Assembly: GCA_963922565.1 (NCBI GenBank)
Contig: CAWUIQ010000004.1
Location: 58,247 to 122,246, forward strand
Direction: 5' to 3'
Length of the DNA stretch: 64,000 nt
From: JBCBKL01 sp963922565
GTDB taxonomy: Bacteria; Pseudomonadota; Alphaproteobacteria; Rhodobacterales; Rhodobacteraceae
The notes beneath the pieces are model-generated. The model did not search any database. It saw only the letters and a program-made list of their open reading frames with translations, and was not told the origin of the DNA. The translations under genes were made by a program, and so were the position numbers. How positions within the stretch are numbered: position 1 is the first letter of the stretch; every line of letters begins with the position of its first letter. Below are positions 41,961 to 50,078 of the stretch, piece after piece.

Positions 41961-43163
41961 ATGCTGGCCGACGCGCTTTTGCTGCAGCTTGGGTACAACG
42001 CGACCCTCGTGACAATCGGTGCGATGCTGCTTGGCATGGCGGCGGGGCTTGGTGGGACGTTTCTTTTCCTCAGAAAACGGGCGCTGGTGTCTGACGCGAT
42101 CTCGCATGCGACACTTCCCGGTATTGGGCTGGCATTCCTTGTCATGACCCTGCTGGGCGGGGACGGTCGTGGCTTGCCAGGTCTTTTGTTGGGGGCAATG
42201 CTTTCGGCAGCCTTGGGCCTGCTTGCCGTTCAATGGCTGACGCGCAGCACCCGGCTGGGTGAGGATGCCGCCATAGGTGCCGTCTTATCGGTCTTTTTTG
42301 GGTTTGGTGTCGTTCTGCTGACCGCCATTCAAACCCTGTCCGTTGGCCAACAGGCGGGGCTCGAAGGCTTCTTGCTGGGCTCGACCGCCGGCATGCTGAG
42401 CGGCGAAGCGACACTGCTTGCTGTGAGTGCTGCATTGACCCTTGTCTTGGTGCTCATTCTCCGAAGGCCGCTGACGCTGGCGGCATTCGATCCGGGATTT
42501 GCACAGGCCACTGGGCACGACCTTAATCGGATCGACCTTGCCACCATGGGCATCGTGCTCTGCATCACGGTGGTGGGGTTGAAAACTGTCGGGCTGATCC
42601 TGATCGTGGCAATGCTCATCATCCCGCCTGTGACCGCCCGCTTTTGGTCAGAGCGGGTCGATCATGTGGTTATCATCTCGTGCCTGATGGGCGGTGCCGC
42701 GGGATATGTGGGCGCCGCGATTTCTGCGACGGCGCCCAATCTGCCCACTGGCCCGATCATAGTGCTGGTCAGCTTTGCCCTTTTTGTCGTGTCGCTTCTG
42801 CTTTCGCCATCGCGCGGGGTGCTGTCCTCTCTGGTGCGGTACCGGAGATTTCAGCGGCGCGTTCATGTCCGACAGGGTCTCTTGGCACTCGCCCATGGGC
42901 AGCCGATCCTAGAGCCGATGACGCTTCGGCTGCTGAAAAGAGCCGGACTTGTCCGCGCTGATGGCGTTGCCACAGATGATGGGCGGGGCCGAGCGGCGAA
43001 GGCCCTGCTTGATGAAAAACGCTGGGATATTGTGCGGGGCGATCTGGCCTTTGCGACCGCGGCTGACCGGTACGACGGTCTGACCGCAATTGAGAGCGTT
43101 CTGACTGCAGACCAGATCGCTGACGTCGATGCCCGGATCGGCGCCCCAAAGGTGGTCGAGTGA
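41961..43163 (+). CDS. metal ABC transporter permease with C-terminal winged-helix-like extension
   Basis: 400 residues. The first 290 form the usual permease of about eight helices, with LRKRALVSDAISHATLPGIGLAF near 40-62 and KTVGLILIVAMLIIPPVTARF near 205. From about 295 there is a soluble extension (VRYRRFQRRVHVRQGLLALAHGQPI, TLRLLKRAGLVRADGVATDDGRGRAAKALLDEKRWDIV) that looks like a winged-helix domain of DtxR type, as known for some TroC/MntB permeases. It overlaps the next permease gene by one base (TGATG). Confidence 0.9.
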   Translation: MLADALLLQLGYNATLVTIGAMLLGMAAGLGGTFLFLRKRALVSDAISHATLPGIGLAFLVMTLLGGDGRGLPGLLLGAMLSAALGLLAVQWLTRSTRLGEDAAIGAVLSVFFGFGVVLLTAIQTLSVGQQAGLEGFLLGSTAGMLSGEATLLAVSAALTLVLVLILRRPLTLAAFDPGFAQATGHDLNRIDLATMGIVLCITVVGLKTVGLILIVAMLIIPPVTARFWSERVDHVVIISCLMGGAAGYVGAAISATAPNLPTGPIIVLVSFALFVVSLLLSPSRGVLSSLVRYRRFQRRVHVRQGLLALAHGQPILEPMTLRLLKRAGLVRADGVATDDGRGRAAKALLDEKRWDIVRGDLAFATAADRYDGLTAIESVLTADQIADVDARIGAPKVVE

Positions 43164-44068
43164 TGGGGTCCGAATTCGTCGCGCTGTCCCTCGTACCGTT
43201 GGTGATTGGCGTGTTGGTCGCCATTGCTTGCGCGCTTCCGGGCAACTTTCTGTTGCTGCGCAGTCAGGCCCTTATCGGCGATGCGATCAGCCACGTGGTG
43301 CTGCCAGGAATTGTGGCGGCCTTCCTAATCACCGGGGTGGTGACGACCGGGCCGATGGTGATAGGCGCGGCGGCGGCCGCTGTTTTGGCCGTGGCTGCGA
43401 TTGAGGCCGTCAAACGCCTCGGCCGGATCGAGGCGGGCGCTGCCATGGGTGTGGTCTTCACCACGATGTTCGCGGCGGGCGTTCTGCTGCTTGAGAGGTC
43501 CGATACGTCCTCCGTTCATCTGGACGTGGAACATGCGCTGTTCGGCAATCTGGAGAGCCTGATCTGGATCGATGCCGATGGCTGGGGATCGGTACTTGAT
43601 CCTTTGGCACTCGCGGCGCTGCCCGTTGAACTGCCGCGCCTCGCCATCACGTTGTTGGGCGTCGCCGCATATCTCGCGGTGTTCTGGCGACCCCTCTCAA
43701 TCGCAACCTTCGACGAGGGATTTGCGCAGACTCAAGGCATCCGCACCGTCGCACTCGGGTTTTCGCTGGTGATCGTCTCTGCGTTGGCGGCGGTCGCTGC
43801 GTTTGACGCTGTGGGTTCCATAATCGTGATCGCGATGTTCATCTGCCCGCCGGCTGCGGCGCGCCTGATGACCAATCGGCTTGGTGTACAGATTGCGTGG
43901 TCCGTAGTCTTCGCGACGGCGGCTGCGGTGATTGGCTACGTGTTGGCAGGCTACGGTCCGTTGTGGTTGGGTGGCGCCGACTCGGTCAGCGCGGCAGGCA
44001 TGATCGCGACTGTTTCAGGTATCCTGCTGGCGGGCGCGGCGATGTTCGGCCCGAAGCGTAATGGTTAG
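43163..44068 (+). CDS. metal ABC transporter permease
   Basis: 301 residues from the ATG at 43163. Eight or so membrane helices, with LLLRSQALIGDAISHVVLPGIVAAFLI near 35-60 and DAVGSIIVIAMFICPPAAARLM near 215. It is the second permease of the TroABCD-like set and lacks the C-terminal extension of its partner. The stop overlaps that of convergent uraH (TTAG). Confidence 0.92.
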   Translation: MGSEFVALSLVPLVIGVLVAIACALPGNFLLLRSQALIGDAISHVVLPGIVAAFLITGVVTTGPMVIGAAAAAVLAVAAIEAVKRLGRIEAGAAMGVVFTTMFAAGVLLLERSDTSSVHLDVEHALFGNLESLIWIDADGWGSVLDPLALAALPVELPRLAITLLGVAAYLAVFWRPLSIATFDEGFAQTQGIRTVALGFSLVIVSALAAVAAFDAVGSIIVIAMFICPPAAARLMTNRLGVQIAWSVVFATAAAVIGYVLAGYGPLWLGGADSVSAAGMIATVSGILLAGAAMFGPKRNG

Positions 44069-44424
44069 CTGCCGCGATAGGTGGAATAGCCGAATGGTGA
44101 AAGCAGCAGCGGCACGTGGTAATGCGCCTCTTCGTCGTCTATCCCAAAACGGATCGGGATCTGATCAAGGAACTTGGGTTCAGATGTCGCAAGGCCGGCC
44201 TGCTCCAGATAGGGACCTGTGAAAAAGATCACCTCGTAGTAGCCCGCTTTCATTTTGCCTTGGGGCAGGATGGGTGCATCGGTCCGGCCATCCGCGTTGG
44301 TCACCGCCTCCGCGATCTTGCGGTGCGAGTTCCCAGACACCCGATAAAGCGCAATCTTGATCCCTTCTGCGGGCATACCACGCGCTGTATCGAGAACATG
44401 TGTCGTTAGATACCCAGCCGCCAT
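44065..44424 (-). CDS. uraH: 5-hydroxyisourate hydrolase
   Basis: 119 residues of the transthyretin-related family. Hydrolyses 5-hydroxyisourate to OHCU. The N-terminal motif is LTTHVLDTARGMPA with active-site His9, an active-site Arg is in NADGRTDAPI, and the protein ends in the YRGS signature of the enzyme. It is transcribed away from the puuE-uraD gene across 56 bp. Confidence 0.95.
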   Translation of the reverse strand: MAAGYLTTHVLDTARGMPAEGIKIALYRVSGNSHRKIAEAVTNADGRTDAPILPQGKMKAGYYEVIFFTGPYLEQAGLATSEPKFLDQIPIRFGIDDEEAHYHVPLLLSPFGYSTYRGS

Positions 44425-44480
44425 TGCATCACCCCATCCTGTGCCGCAGATTGGCGGCGATCATTTTCGACAGGATCATA

Positions 44481-45902
44481 ATGACCGAAGACCCTGCACG
44501 CTACCCAAGAGACATGCGCGGCTATGGTGGTGACGCGCCCGATGCTGCTTGGCCTGATAGTGCGCGCATCGCGGTCTCATTCGTCCTGAACTACGAAGAA
44601 GGTGGTGAAAACTGTCTTTTGCACGGTGACGCGGCATCCGAGGCGTTCCTTTCCGAAATCGTAGGGGCGCAACCGTGGCCCGGGCAGCGCCATTGGAACA
44701 TGGAGTCGATCTATGATTACGGCGCGCGGGCCGGGTTCTGGCGGATCCATCAATTGTTTCAGGAAAGGCAGGTGCCGGTCACGGTTTACGGCGTAGCGAC
44801 CGCACTGGCGCGCAGCCCCGAGCAGGTCGAAGCGATGCGCGCAGCAAATTGGGAAATCGCAAGCCACGGATTGAAGTGGATCGACTACAAGGATCATTCT
44901 GAGGCCGAAGAAGCGGCCGACATGGATGCTGCAATTGCCCTGCACACAGAGGTGACGGGGGAACGGCCCACCGGCTGGTACACAGGCCGGTGTTCGATCA
45001 ACACGATCGCGCTGGCGGCCGAACGGGGATTTGCGTGGATTAGTGACACCTACGACGATGATTTGCCGTACTGGAAGCGGATCGGTGAACACGATCAACT
45101 GATCATACCCTACACGCTTGATTGCAACGACATGCGCTTTGCAACGCCGCAAGGTTTCAACGCGGGCGATCAGTTCTTTGCCTATCTGCGCGACACGTTC
45201 GATGCGCTTTATGCCGAGGGGCGCGCGGGCCGCGCAAAGATGATGTCGATCGGTCTGCATTGTCGTCTCATCGGCCGTCCGGGTCGTATTCAGGCGCTGA
45301 GGCGGTTCATCGACTACATTCAGGAGTTCGAGGGGGTCTGGTGCGCGCGCCGCCATGATATCGCCGAACACTGGAGACACGTGCATCCGCCCGAGGATCG
45401 CTTGCGCCCGTCAGAGATGCCGCACGATGAATTCATGGAGAAGTTCGGGGGTATTTTCGAACACTCCCAGTGGATTGAAGAACGGGCGTTTGAGCTTGAG
45501 CTGGGACCCGCGCATGACACCGCAGCCGGTTTGCACAGCGCCCTTTGTCGCGCTTTCCGGCGCGGATCGCGGCATGAGCGGCTCGATGTCCTCAAGGCCC
45601 ATCCTGATCTGGCTGGAAAGCTGGCCGCTGCCAAACGCCTGACAGCCGATAGCGCGTCCGAGCAGGCGAGTGCGGGACTTGATGCGCTGACTGATGAGGA
45701 ACGGGACCGGTTCACCGCCTTGAATGCTGCATATCAGGACAAACACGGCTTTCCTTTCATCATCGCGGTGCGGGATCATGACAAGGCGGGCATCCTGCGC
45801 GCTTTCGAACGCCGACTGGGCAATGATTCCGATGTTGAATTCGACGAAGCCTGTGCGCAGGTCGAGCGTATCGCCCGCTTACGGCTGGAGGCTCTGCTGT
45901 GA
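44481..45902 (+). CDS. puuE: fused allantoinase (PuuE) and OHCU decarboxylase (UraD)
   Basis: 473 residues from the ATG at 44481. Residues 1-310 are a polysaccharide-deacetylase-like, metal-independent allantoinase: RYPRDMRGYGGDAPDAAWP, VSFVLNYEEGGE, NWEIASHGLKWIDY, GWYTGRCSINT. Residues from about 318 are UraD, with the catalytic KAHPDLAGKLA (H374), the SASEQASAGLDAL helix and AAYQDKHGFPFIIAVR. The protein thus makes allantoin from OHCU and then allantoate. Note the name clash with putrescine puuE. Coupled to allE by GTGA. Confidence 0.94.
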   Translation: MTEDPARYPRDMRGYGGDAPDAAWPDSARIAVSFVLNYEEGGENCLLHGDAASEAFLSEIVGAQPWPGQRHWNMESIYDYGARAGFWRIHQLFQERQVPVTVYGVATALARSPEQVEAMRAANWEIASHGLKWIDYKDHSEAEEAADMDAAIALHTEVTGERPTGWYTGRCSINTIALAAERGFAWISDTYDDDLPYWKRIGEHDQLIIPYTLDCNDMRFATPQGFNAGDQFFAYLRDTFDALYAEGRAGRAKMMSIGLHCRLIGRPGRIQALRRFIDYIQEFEGVWCARRHDIAEHWRHVHPPEDRLRPSEMPHDEFMEKFGGIFEHSQWIEERAFELELGPAHDTAAGLHSALCRAFRRGSRHERLDVLKAHPDLAGKLAAAKRLTADSASEQASAGLDALTDEERDRFTALNAAYQDKHGFPFIIAVRDHDKAGILRAFERRLGNDSDVEFDEACAQVERIARLRLEALL

Positions 45903-46708
45903 GTTATTCGTTTCCGCAAGGGGGGGTGCCCGGTCAGAATGAGAATCCAGAAGGCGCCGCTGTTTTCACCGAAGCCTATGCGGTTCTGCCTGCGAAGACG
46001 CAGCGGGATATCGTCACGAGTTTTCTGCCAGGCTGGACCGGGACCCGTGCCTGGATCCTTGCCCGCCCGCTCAGCGGTTTCGCCGAAACCTTTGCTCAAT
46101 ATGCTATTGAACTCGCCCCAGAAGGTGGAAGCGATACCCCGGAACCGGATGGCGACGCAGAGGCGGCCCTGTTCGTCGCGCAAGGCTATCCGCGCCTTCA
46201 GTTGGGTCGTGACTCGTATGACCTGAAGCCGGGCAGCTATGCCTACATCCCGCCGGGGGCGGTTTGGTCCCTCTGGAACCGGCATGAACAGGTCAGCGGC
46301 GTGCATTGGATACGAAAGCGGTATGTCCAGGCCAACGGGCTTGGTGTTCCGGATGCACTGGTTGTCCATGAAACCGAAATCCCCCGTGTTTCGATGCCGA
46401 AGGCCAATGGGGTTTGGGCGACACAGCGTTTTGTTGATCCCTTCGATTTGCGCCACGACATGCATGTCAACATCGTGAGCTTCGAGCCGGGTGGGCGCAT
46501 CCCCTTTGCCGAAACGCATGTGATGGAGCACGGTCTATATGTGCTGCAGGGAACGGCGCGGTACCTGTTGAACAAGGATTGGGTCGACGTGGGCCCCGGT
46601 GACTTTATGTGGCTGCGCGCATTTTGCCCGCAGGCTTGCATTGCCACCGGGGACGAACCCTTTCGATATCTGCTCTACAAAGACGTCAATCGGCATGTTC
46701 CGCTATGA
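45899..46708 (+). CDS. allE: (S)-ureidoglycine aminohydrolase
   Basis: 269 residues from a GTG at 45899. Bicupin enzyme that releases ammonia from S-ureidoglycine to give S-ureidoglycolate. Features: PSFLPGWTGTRAWILARPL-like start (SFLPGWTGTRAWILARPLSG), the second cupin HVNIVSFEPGGRIPFAETHVMEHGLYVLQGTARYLLN with metal-binding Glu/His, and the C-terminal FRYLLYKDVNRH. Overlaps both neighbours by four bases. Confidence 0.95.
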   Translation: MSYSFPQGGVPGQNENPEGAAVFTEAYAVLPAKTQRDIVTSFLPGWTGTRAWILARPLSGFAETFAQYAIELAPEGGSDTPEPDGDAEAALFVAQGYPRLQLGRDSYDLKPGSYAYIPPGAVWSLWNRHEQVSGVHWIRKRYVQANGLGVPDALVVHETEIPRVSMPKANGVWATQRFVDPFDLRHDMHVNIVSFEPGGRIPFAETHVMEHGLYVLQGTARYLLNKDWVDVGPGDFMWLRAFCPQACIATGDEPFRYLLYKDVNRHVPL

Positions 46709-47187
46709 GAGAGATCAGCTGCCAGAAACTGACGGCCGAAGCGTTTGCGCCGTACGGGGACGTGATCGAAGCGGTCGGCAGCCCTGACAAAATCATCAAC
46801 GCGGGCAAATGCGGGCGGTATCACGACCGCGCCCGATTGGAGTTTCCGGGCGGTTCACCCGGGATCAGCGTCTTTGATGCAGAGGTGCGAGCGCTGCCAT
46901 ATGAGCTCGACCTGCTTGAGCGGCATCCCGAAGGCAGCCAGGCATTCATTCCGATGACTCAAAACCCCTTCCTTGTTACCGTTGCGCCAGATCAGGATGG
47001 GCGTCCGGGCGAGCCAGTGGCGTTTCTGACGGCACCGGGTCAGGGCGTTAATTTTCATCGCGGAACGTGGCACGGTGTGCTCACCCCGCTGCATCTGCCC
47101 GGTTTGTTTGCAGTGGTCGATCGGATCGGAACATCGCCAAATCTCGATGAGTTTTTTCTTGATCCGCCATATTTAGTGGTCCCATAG
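46705..47187 (+). CDS. allA: ureidoglycolate lyase
   Basis: 160 residues from the ATG at 46705 (MREISCQKLTAEAFAPYG). Splits ureidoglycolate into glyoxylate and urea. Markers are PYELDLLERHPEGSQAFIPM, PGQGVNFHRGTWHGVLTPL and VVDRIG. The longer open frame upstream overlaps allE in another frame and is not used. The stop codon forms part of a hairpin leading into the permease gene. Confidence 0.95.
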   Translation: MREISCQKLTAEAFAPYGDVIEAVGSPDKIINAGKCGRYHDRARLEFPGGSPGISVFDAEVRALPYELDLLERHPEGSQAFIPMTQNPFLVTVAPDQDGRPGEPVAFLTAPGQGVNFHRGTWHGVLTPLHLPGLFAVVDRIGTSPNLDEFFLDPPYLVVP

Positions 47188-47224
47188 TCCCCGCCAGCCG
47201 CAGAAAGACGGCGTAACAGGGACT
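47186..47224 (+). promoter_or_regulatory. hairpin covering the ribosome site of the permease gene
   Basis: AGTCCC (47186-47191) pairs with GGGACT (47219-47224) and, inside, CGCC (47192-47195) with GGCG (47210-47213). The AGGGA that should serve the permease start at 47231 is inside the outer stem. It could limit permease translation relative to allA. Confidence 0.4.
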
Positions 47225-47230
47225 GAAAAC

Positions 47231-48553
47231 ATGACAGAAATCTCGGCAAGCTCGACCTATTCCGATCCTAATCTGACGCCACCCTTAGAGCAGGCAGTGC
47301 CTTTGGGGCTGCAACACGTGCTCGCGATGTTCGCGTCGAACGTTACGCCGTCGATCATTGTGGCGGGGGCCGCGGGGCTCGCCTTTGGTGGGCCCGAGCA
47401 AGTCTATCTGATCCAGATGGCGATGCTGTTCGCGGGGGTCGCCACACTGTTCCAGACCATCGGGCTGGGTCCTGTTGGCGCGCGTTTGCCGATTATGCAG
47501 GGCACCAGCTTTGCCTTTGTCGGGGTCCTTGCCGGTATCGCGGCGACTCAGGGCCTTGGCGTGGCGCTGAGCGCGTGCATCATCGGCGGCGTCATCCACT
47601 TCTGTCTCGGCGCTGTCATCCAGCATCTGCGGTGGCTTTTCCCGCCGTTGGTGACGGGCCTCGTGATCCTGGCCATCGGGCTTTATCTGATCCCGGTCGC
47701 GATCAAATATGCTGCCGGTGGCGCCGCCAAATTCCAGATGGAGGCCGAAAGCTTTGGCTCCCTGATGCACTGGACCGTGGCGCTTTCGGTCGTCATCGTG
47801 GCGCTGGCCTTCAAGTTCTACACCAAGGGCATTGCCAGTAACGCCGCGATCCTGATTGGTCTGGTTGTCGGCTACGTCGTTGCTTTCGCCTTTGGCATGG
47901 TCAGCTTTGCACCTGTCGCGAACGCGGCGTGGTTCACGTCGATCCAGCCACTGCCATACGGGTTCGAGTTCAGCTTGGGCGCCGTCTTTGCCGTTACACT
48001 CGTCAGCATCGTCTCGGCGATCGAGACGGTTGGCGACGCGTCGGCGACGGCCAAAGCAGGCGCGGGTCGCCAAGCGACAGATCGTGAAATAGCTGGCGCC
48101 ACCTATGCTGACGGGCTTGGAACGGCCGTCGCAGGCGTCTTTGGCGGGCTGCCCAACACATCATTCAGCCAGAACGTTGGCATCGTCGGCATGACCGGGA
48201 TCATGAGCCGGCATGTCGTCACAATCGGGGCCCTGTTCCTGATCCTGTGCGGCCTAGTTCCCAAGGTCGGGGCGATTATCGCATCGATGCCGCTGCCGGT
48301 TCTAGGGGGCGGTGTGATCGTCATGTTCGGCATGGTCGCCGCTGCCGGTCTCAACATGCTGAGCGAGGTGACACTGAACCGGCGGAACATGGTCATCATA
48401 GCTGTTTCGCTTGCCGTTGGTCTGGGCCTGAACCTTGTTCCGACAGCGGTGCAGTATGTTCCGGGCGTATGGAAAACGTTAATGACGTCGGCAGTGGCGC
48501 CGACGGCAATTCTGGCCATCGCGTTGAACCTCATTCTTCCCGAAGAAGTCTGA
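47231..48553 (+). CDS. NCS2/NAT family urate or xanthine permease
   Basis: 440 residues with 12-14 membrane helices. Nucleobase-ascorbate transporter features: LGLQHVLAMFASNVTPSII (conserved His of helix 1), MQGTSFAFVGVL, SIVSAIETVGDASATAK (conserved Glu) and the family signature SQNVGIVGMTG. UraA/XanQ-like proton symporter; its place in the cluster suggests uptake of urate, xanthine or allantoin-related purines. Confidence 0.92.
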   Translation: MTEISASSTYSDPNLTPPLEQAVPLGLQHVLAMFASNVTPSIIVAGAAGLAFGGPEQVYLIQMAMLFAGVATLFQTIGLGPVGARLPIMQGTSFAFVGVLAGIAATQGLGVALSACIIGGVIHFCLGAVIQHLRWLFPPLVTGLVILAIGLYLIPVAIKYAAGGAAKFQMEAESFGSLMHWTVALSVVIVALAFKFYTKGIASNAAILIGLVVGYVVAFAFGMVSFAPVANAAWFTSIQPLPYGFEFSLGAVFAVTLVSIVSAIETVGDASATAKAGAGRQATDREIAGATYADGLGTAVAGVFGGLPNTSFSQNVGIVGMTGIMSRHVVTIGALFLILCGLVPKVGAIIASMPLPVLGGGVIVMFGMVAAAGLNMLSEVTLNRRNMVIIAVSLAVGLGLNLVPTAVQYVPGVWKTLMTSAVAPTAILAIALNLILPEEV

Positions 48554-48580
48554 TCAAGGCGGCTTGCCTGTTCCATCAAT

Positions 48581-48616
48581 TCGTGGCCTCCTGACGGAAA
48601 CGATCGGAGGCCACGA
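48581..48616 (+). promoter_or_regulatory. hairpin sequestering the Shine-Dalgarno of the aminotransferase gene
   Basis: CGTGGCCTCC (48582-48591) pairs perfectly with GGAGGCCACG (48606-48615), extended to 11 bp by T48581 with the A of the ATG at 48616. The loop is 14 bases. The GGAGG of the only good ribosome site is wholly inside the stem, so the start is masked when the hairpin forms. Without a following T-run it is unlikely to be a terminator. Confidence 0.6.
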
Positions 48617-49965
48617 TGAAAGACGACAACTTTCTGCGCGCAAACAACGCCAAGCACCTGTGGCACCCGATGGGTCACCCGGGCGAGGCGATCGAGCATG
48701 CCCCAACCATCATCACCAAGGCGGAAGGGTCGACCATCGAGGATATCGACGGGCACCAAACCATTGATGCGGTTGGCGGCCTATGGTGCGCAAATCTGGG
48801 TTATTCCAACGAGGCAGTGAAAGAGGCGATTGCCCGCCAGCTTTATGATCTGCCGTATTACTCCGCCTTTGCAGGCACAACCAACCCGATGGCGATCGAG
48901 GCGTCTTATGCGGTTCGCGAGTTCTTTGCCGAAGACGGCATGGCCCGCGTGTTTTTTACCTCTGGCGGATCTGATAGCGTTGAGACCTGCCTGCGGCTCG
49001 CCCGGCAGTATCACCGCTTGCGGGGCGAGCCAGGACGCACCAAATTCCTGAGCCTTAAGAAAGGGTATCACGGCACCCATTTTGGCGGCGCATCGGTGAA
49101 TGGGAACAACCGGTTCCGCGTGAACTACGAACCGCTGATGCCAGGGTGTTTCCACCTGCCAAGCCCCTATACCTATCGCAATCCTTTCAACGAAACTGAC
49201 CCCGCAAAGCTCGCCCAGCTCATCGCGCAGGCGATGGAGGATGAGGTCGCGTTTCAGGGCGCTGGTTCGATCGCCGCCTTCATCATGGAACCCATCCAGG
49301 GAGCCGGTGGGGTAATCGTGCCCGATGCAAGCCTGATGGGGCTGTTGCGCGAGATCTGTGACCGCCATGGCATCCTGCTCATTGCTGACGAAGTCATTAC
49401 GGGCTTTGGTCGCACGGGCGATTGGTCAGGATCGCGTCATTGGGGCGTGAAGCCGGATATGATGTGCTGCGCCAAGGGCATCACCTCTGCCTATTTCCCG
49501 GTTGGCGCTGCGCTGGTCAGCGACGCGGTCGCCGAAGTCTTCGAGACGGCGGGGCCTGATGCGGCCATATTCCATGGCTATACATACTCTGCACATCCGG
49601 TGGGTTCGGCGGCCGTGGTGGCCTGCCTCGAAGAAACGCTTCGTCTGGATACCAAGACCAATGCCGCTGCTCGAGGCACACAACTCTATGAAGGGGTGAA
49701 GGCGCTTGCCGATCGCTTTGACATCGTCGGCGATGTCCGCGGCGGCCACGGCCTGATGACGGGGGTCGAGATCGTTTCTGATCGGTCTACCAAGACGCCG
49801 ATGGACATGGACACGATGAAGAGGATCCACAAGGCGGCCTATGAGGCCGGTGTCATGGTTCGGCTGGGTATGAACAACATCATGATGTCGCCACCGCTCA
49901 TCATCACCGAGGATGAGATTACGCGGGTGCTGAGCGGTCTCGAGGCTGGTCTGCAAGCGGCCTGA
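48616..49965 (+). CDS. class III pyridoxal-phosphate aminotransferase
   Basis: 449 residues. Omega-aminotransferase type: LWHPMGHPG near the start, TSGGSDSVETCLRLARQYHRLRG, KKGYHGTHFGGASVNG, AAFIMEPIQGAGGVI, LLIADEVITGFGRTG (PLP-binding Asp) and CCAKGITS with the PLP lysine. Substrate not determined; in this cluster an amino donor-glyoxylate or pyruvate transamination is a reasonable inference, giving glycine from the glyoxylate made by AllA. Its translation start lies in a strong hairpin. Confidence 0.88.
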   Translation: MKDDNFLRANNAKHLWHPMGHPGEAIEHAPTIITKAEGSTIEDIDGHQTIDAVGGLWCANLGYSNEAVKEAIARQLYDLPYYSAFAGTTNPMAIEASYAVREFFAEDGMARVFFTSGGSDSVETCLRLARQYHRLRGEPGRTKFLSLKKGYHGTHFGGASVNGNNRFRVNYEPLMPGCFHLPSPYTYRNPFNETDPAKLAQLIAQAMEDEVAFQGAGSIAAFIMEPIQGAGGVIVPDASLMGLLREICDRHGILLIADEVITGFGRTGDWSGSRHWGVKPDMMCCAKGITSAYFPVGAALVSDAVAEVFETAGPDAAIFHGYTYSAHPVGSAAVVACLEETLRLDTKTNAAARGTQLYEGVKALADRFDIVGDVRGGHGLMTGVEIVSDRSTKTPMDMDTMKRIHKAAYEAGVMVRLGMNNIMMSPPLIITEDEITRVLSGLEAGLQAA

Positions 49966-50078
49966 CGGTATTGTTCAAAGTCAAAGCATAAGCCGCCGAC
50001 AGGGTTGGTTGCGTCCGCATATCACCTTTTCCTCGGTTCGGCGCAGCGATAGCGTGACCCAAAAAGGGGACGCCGATC

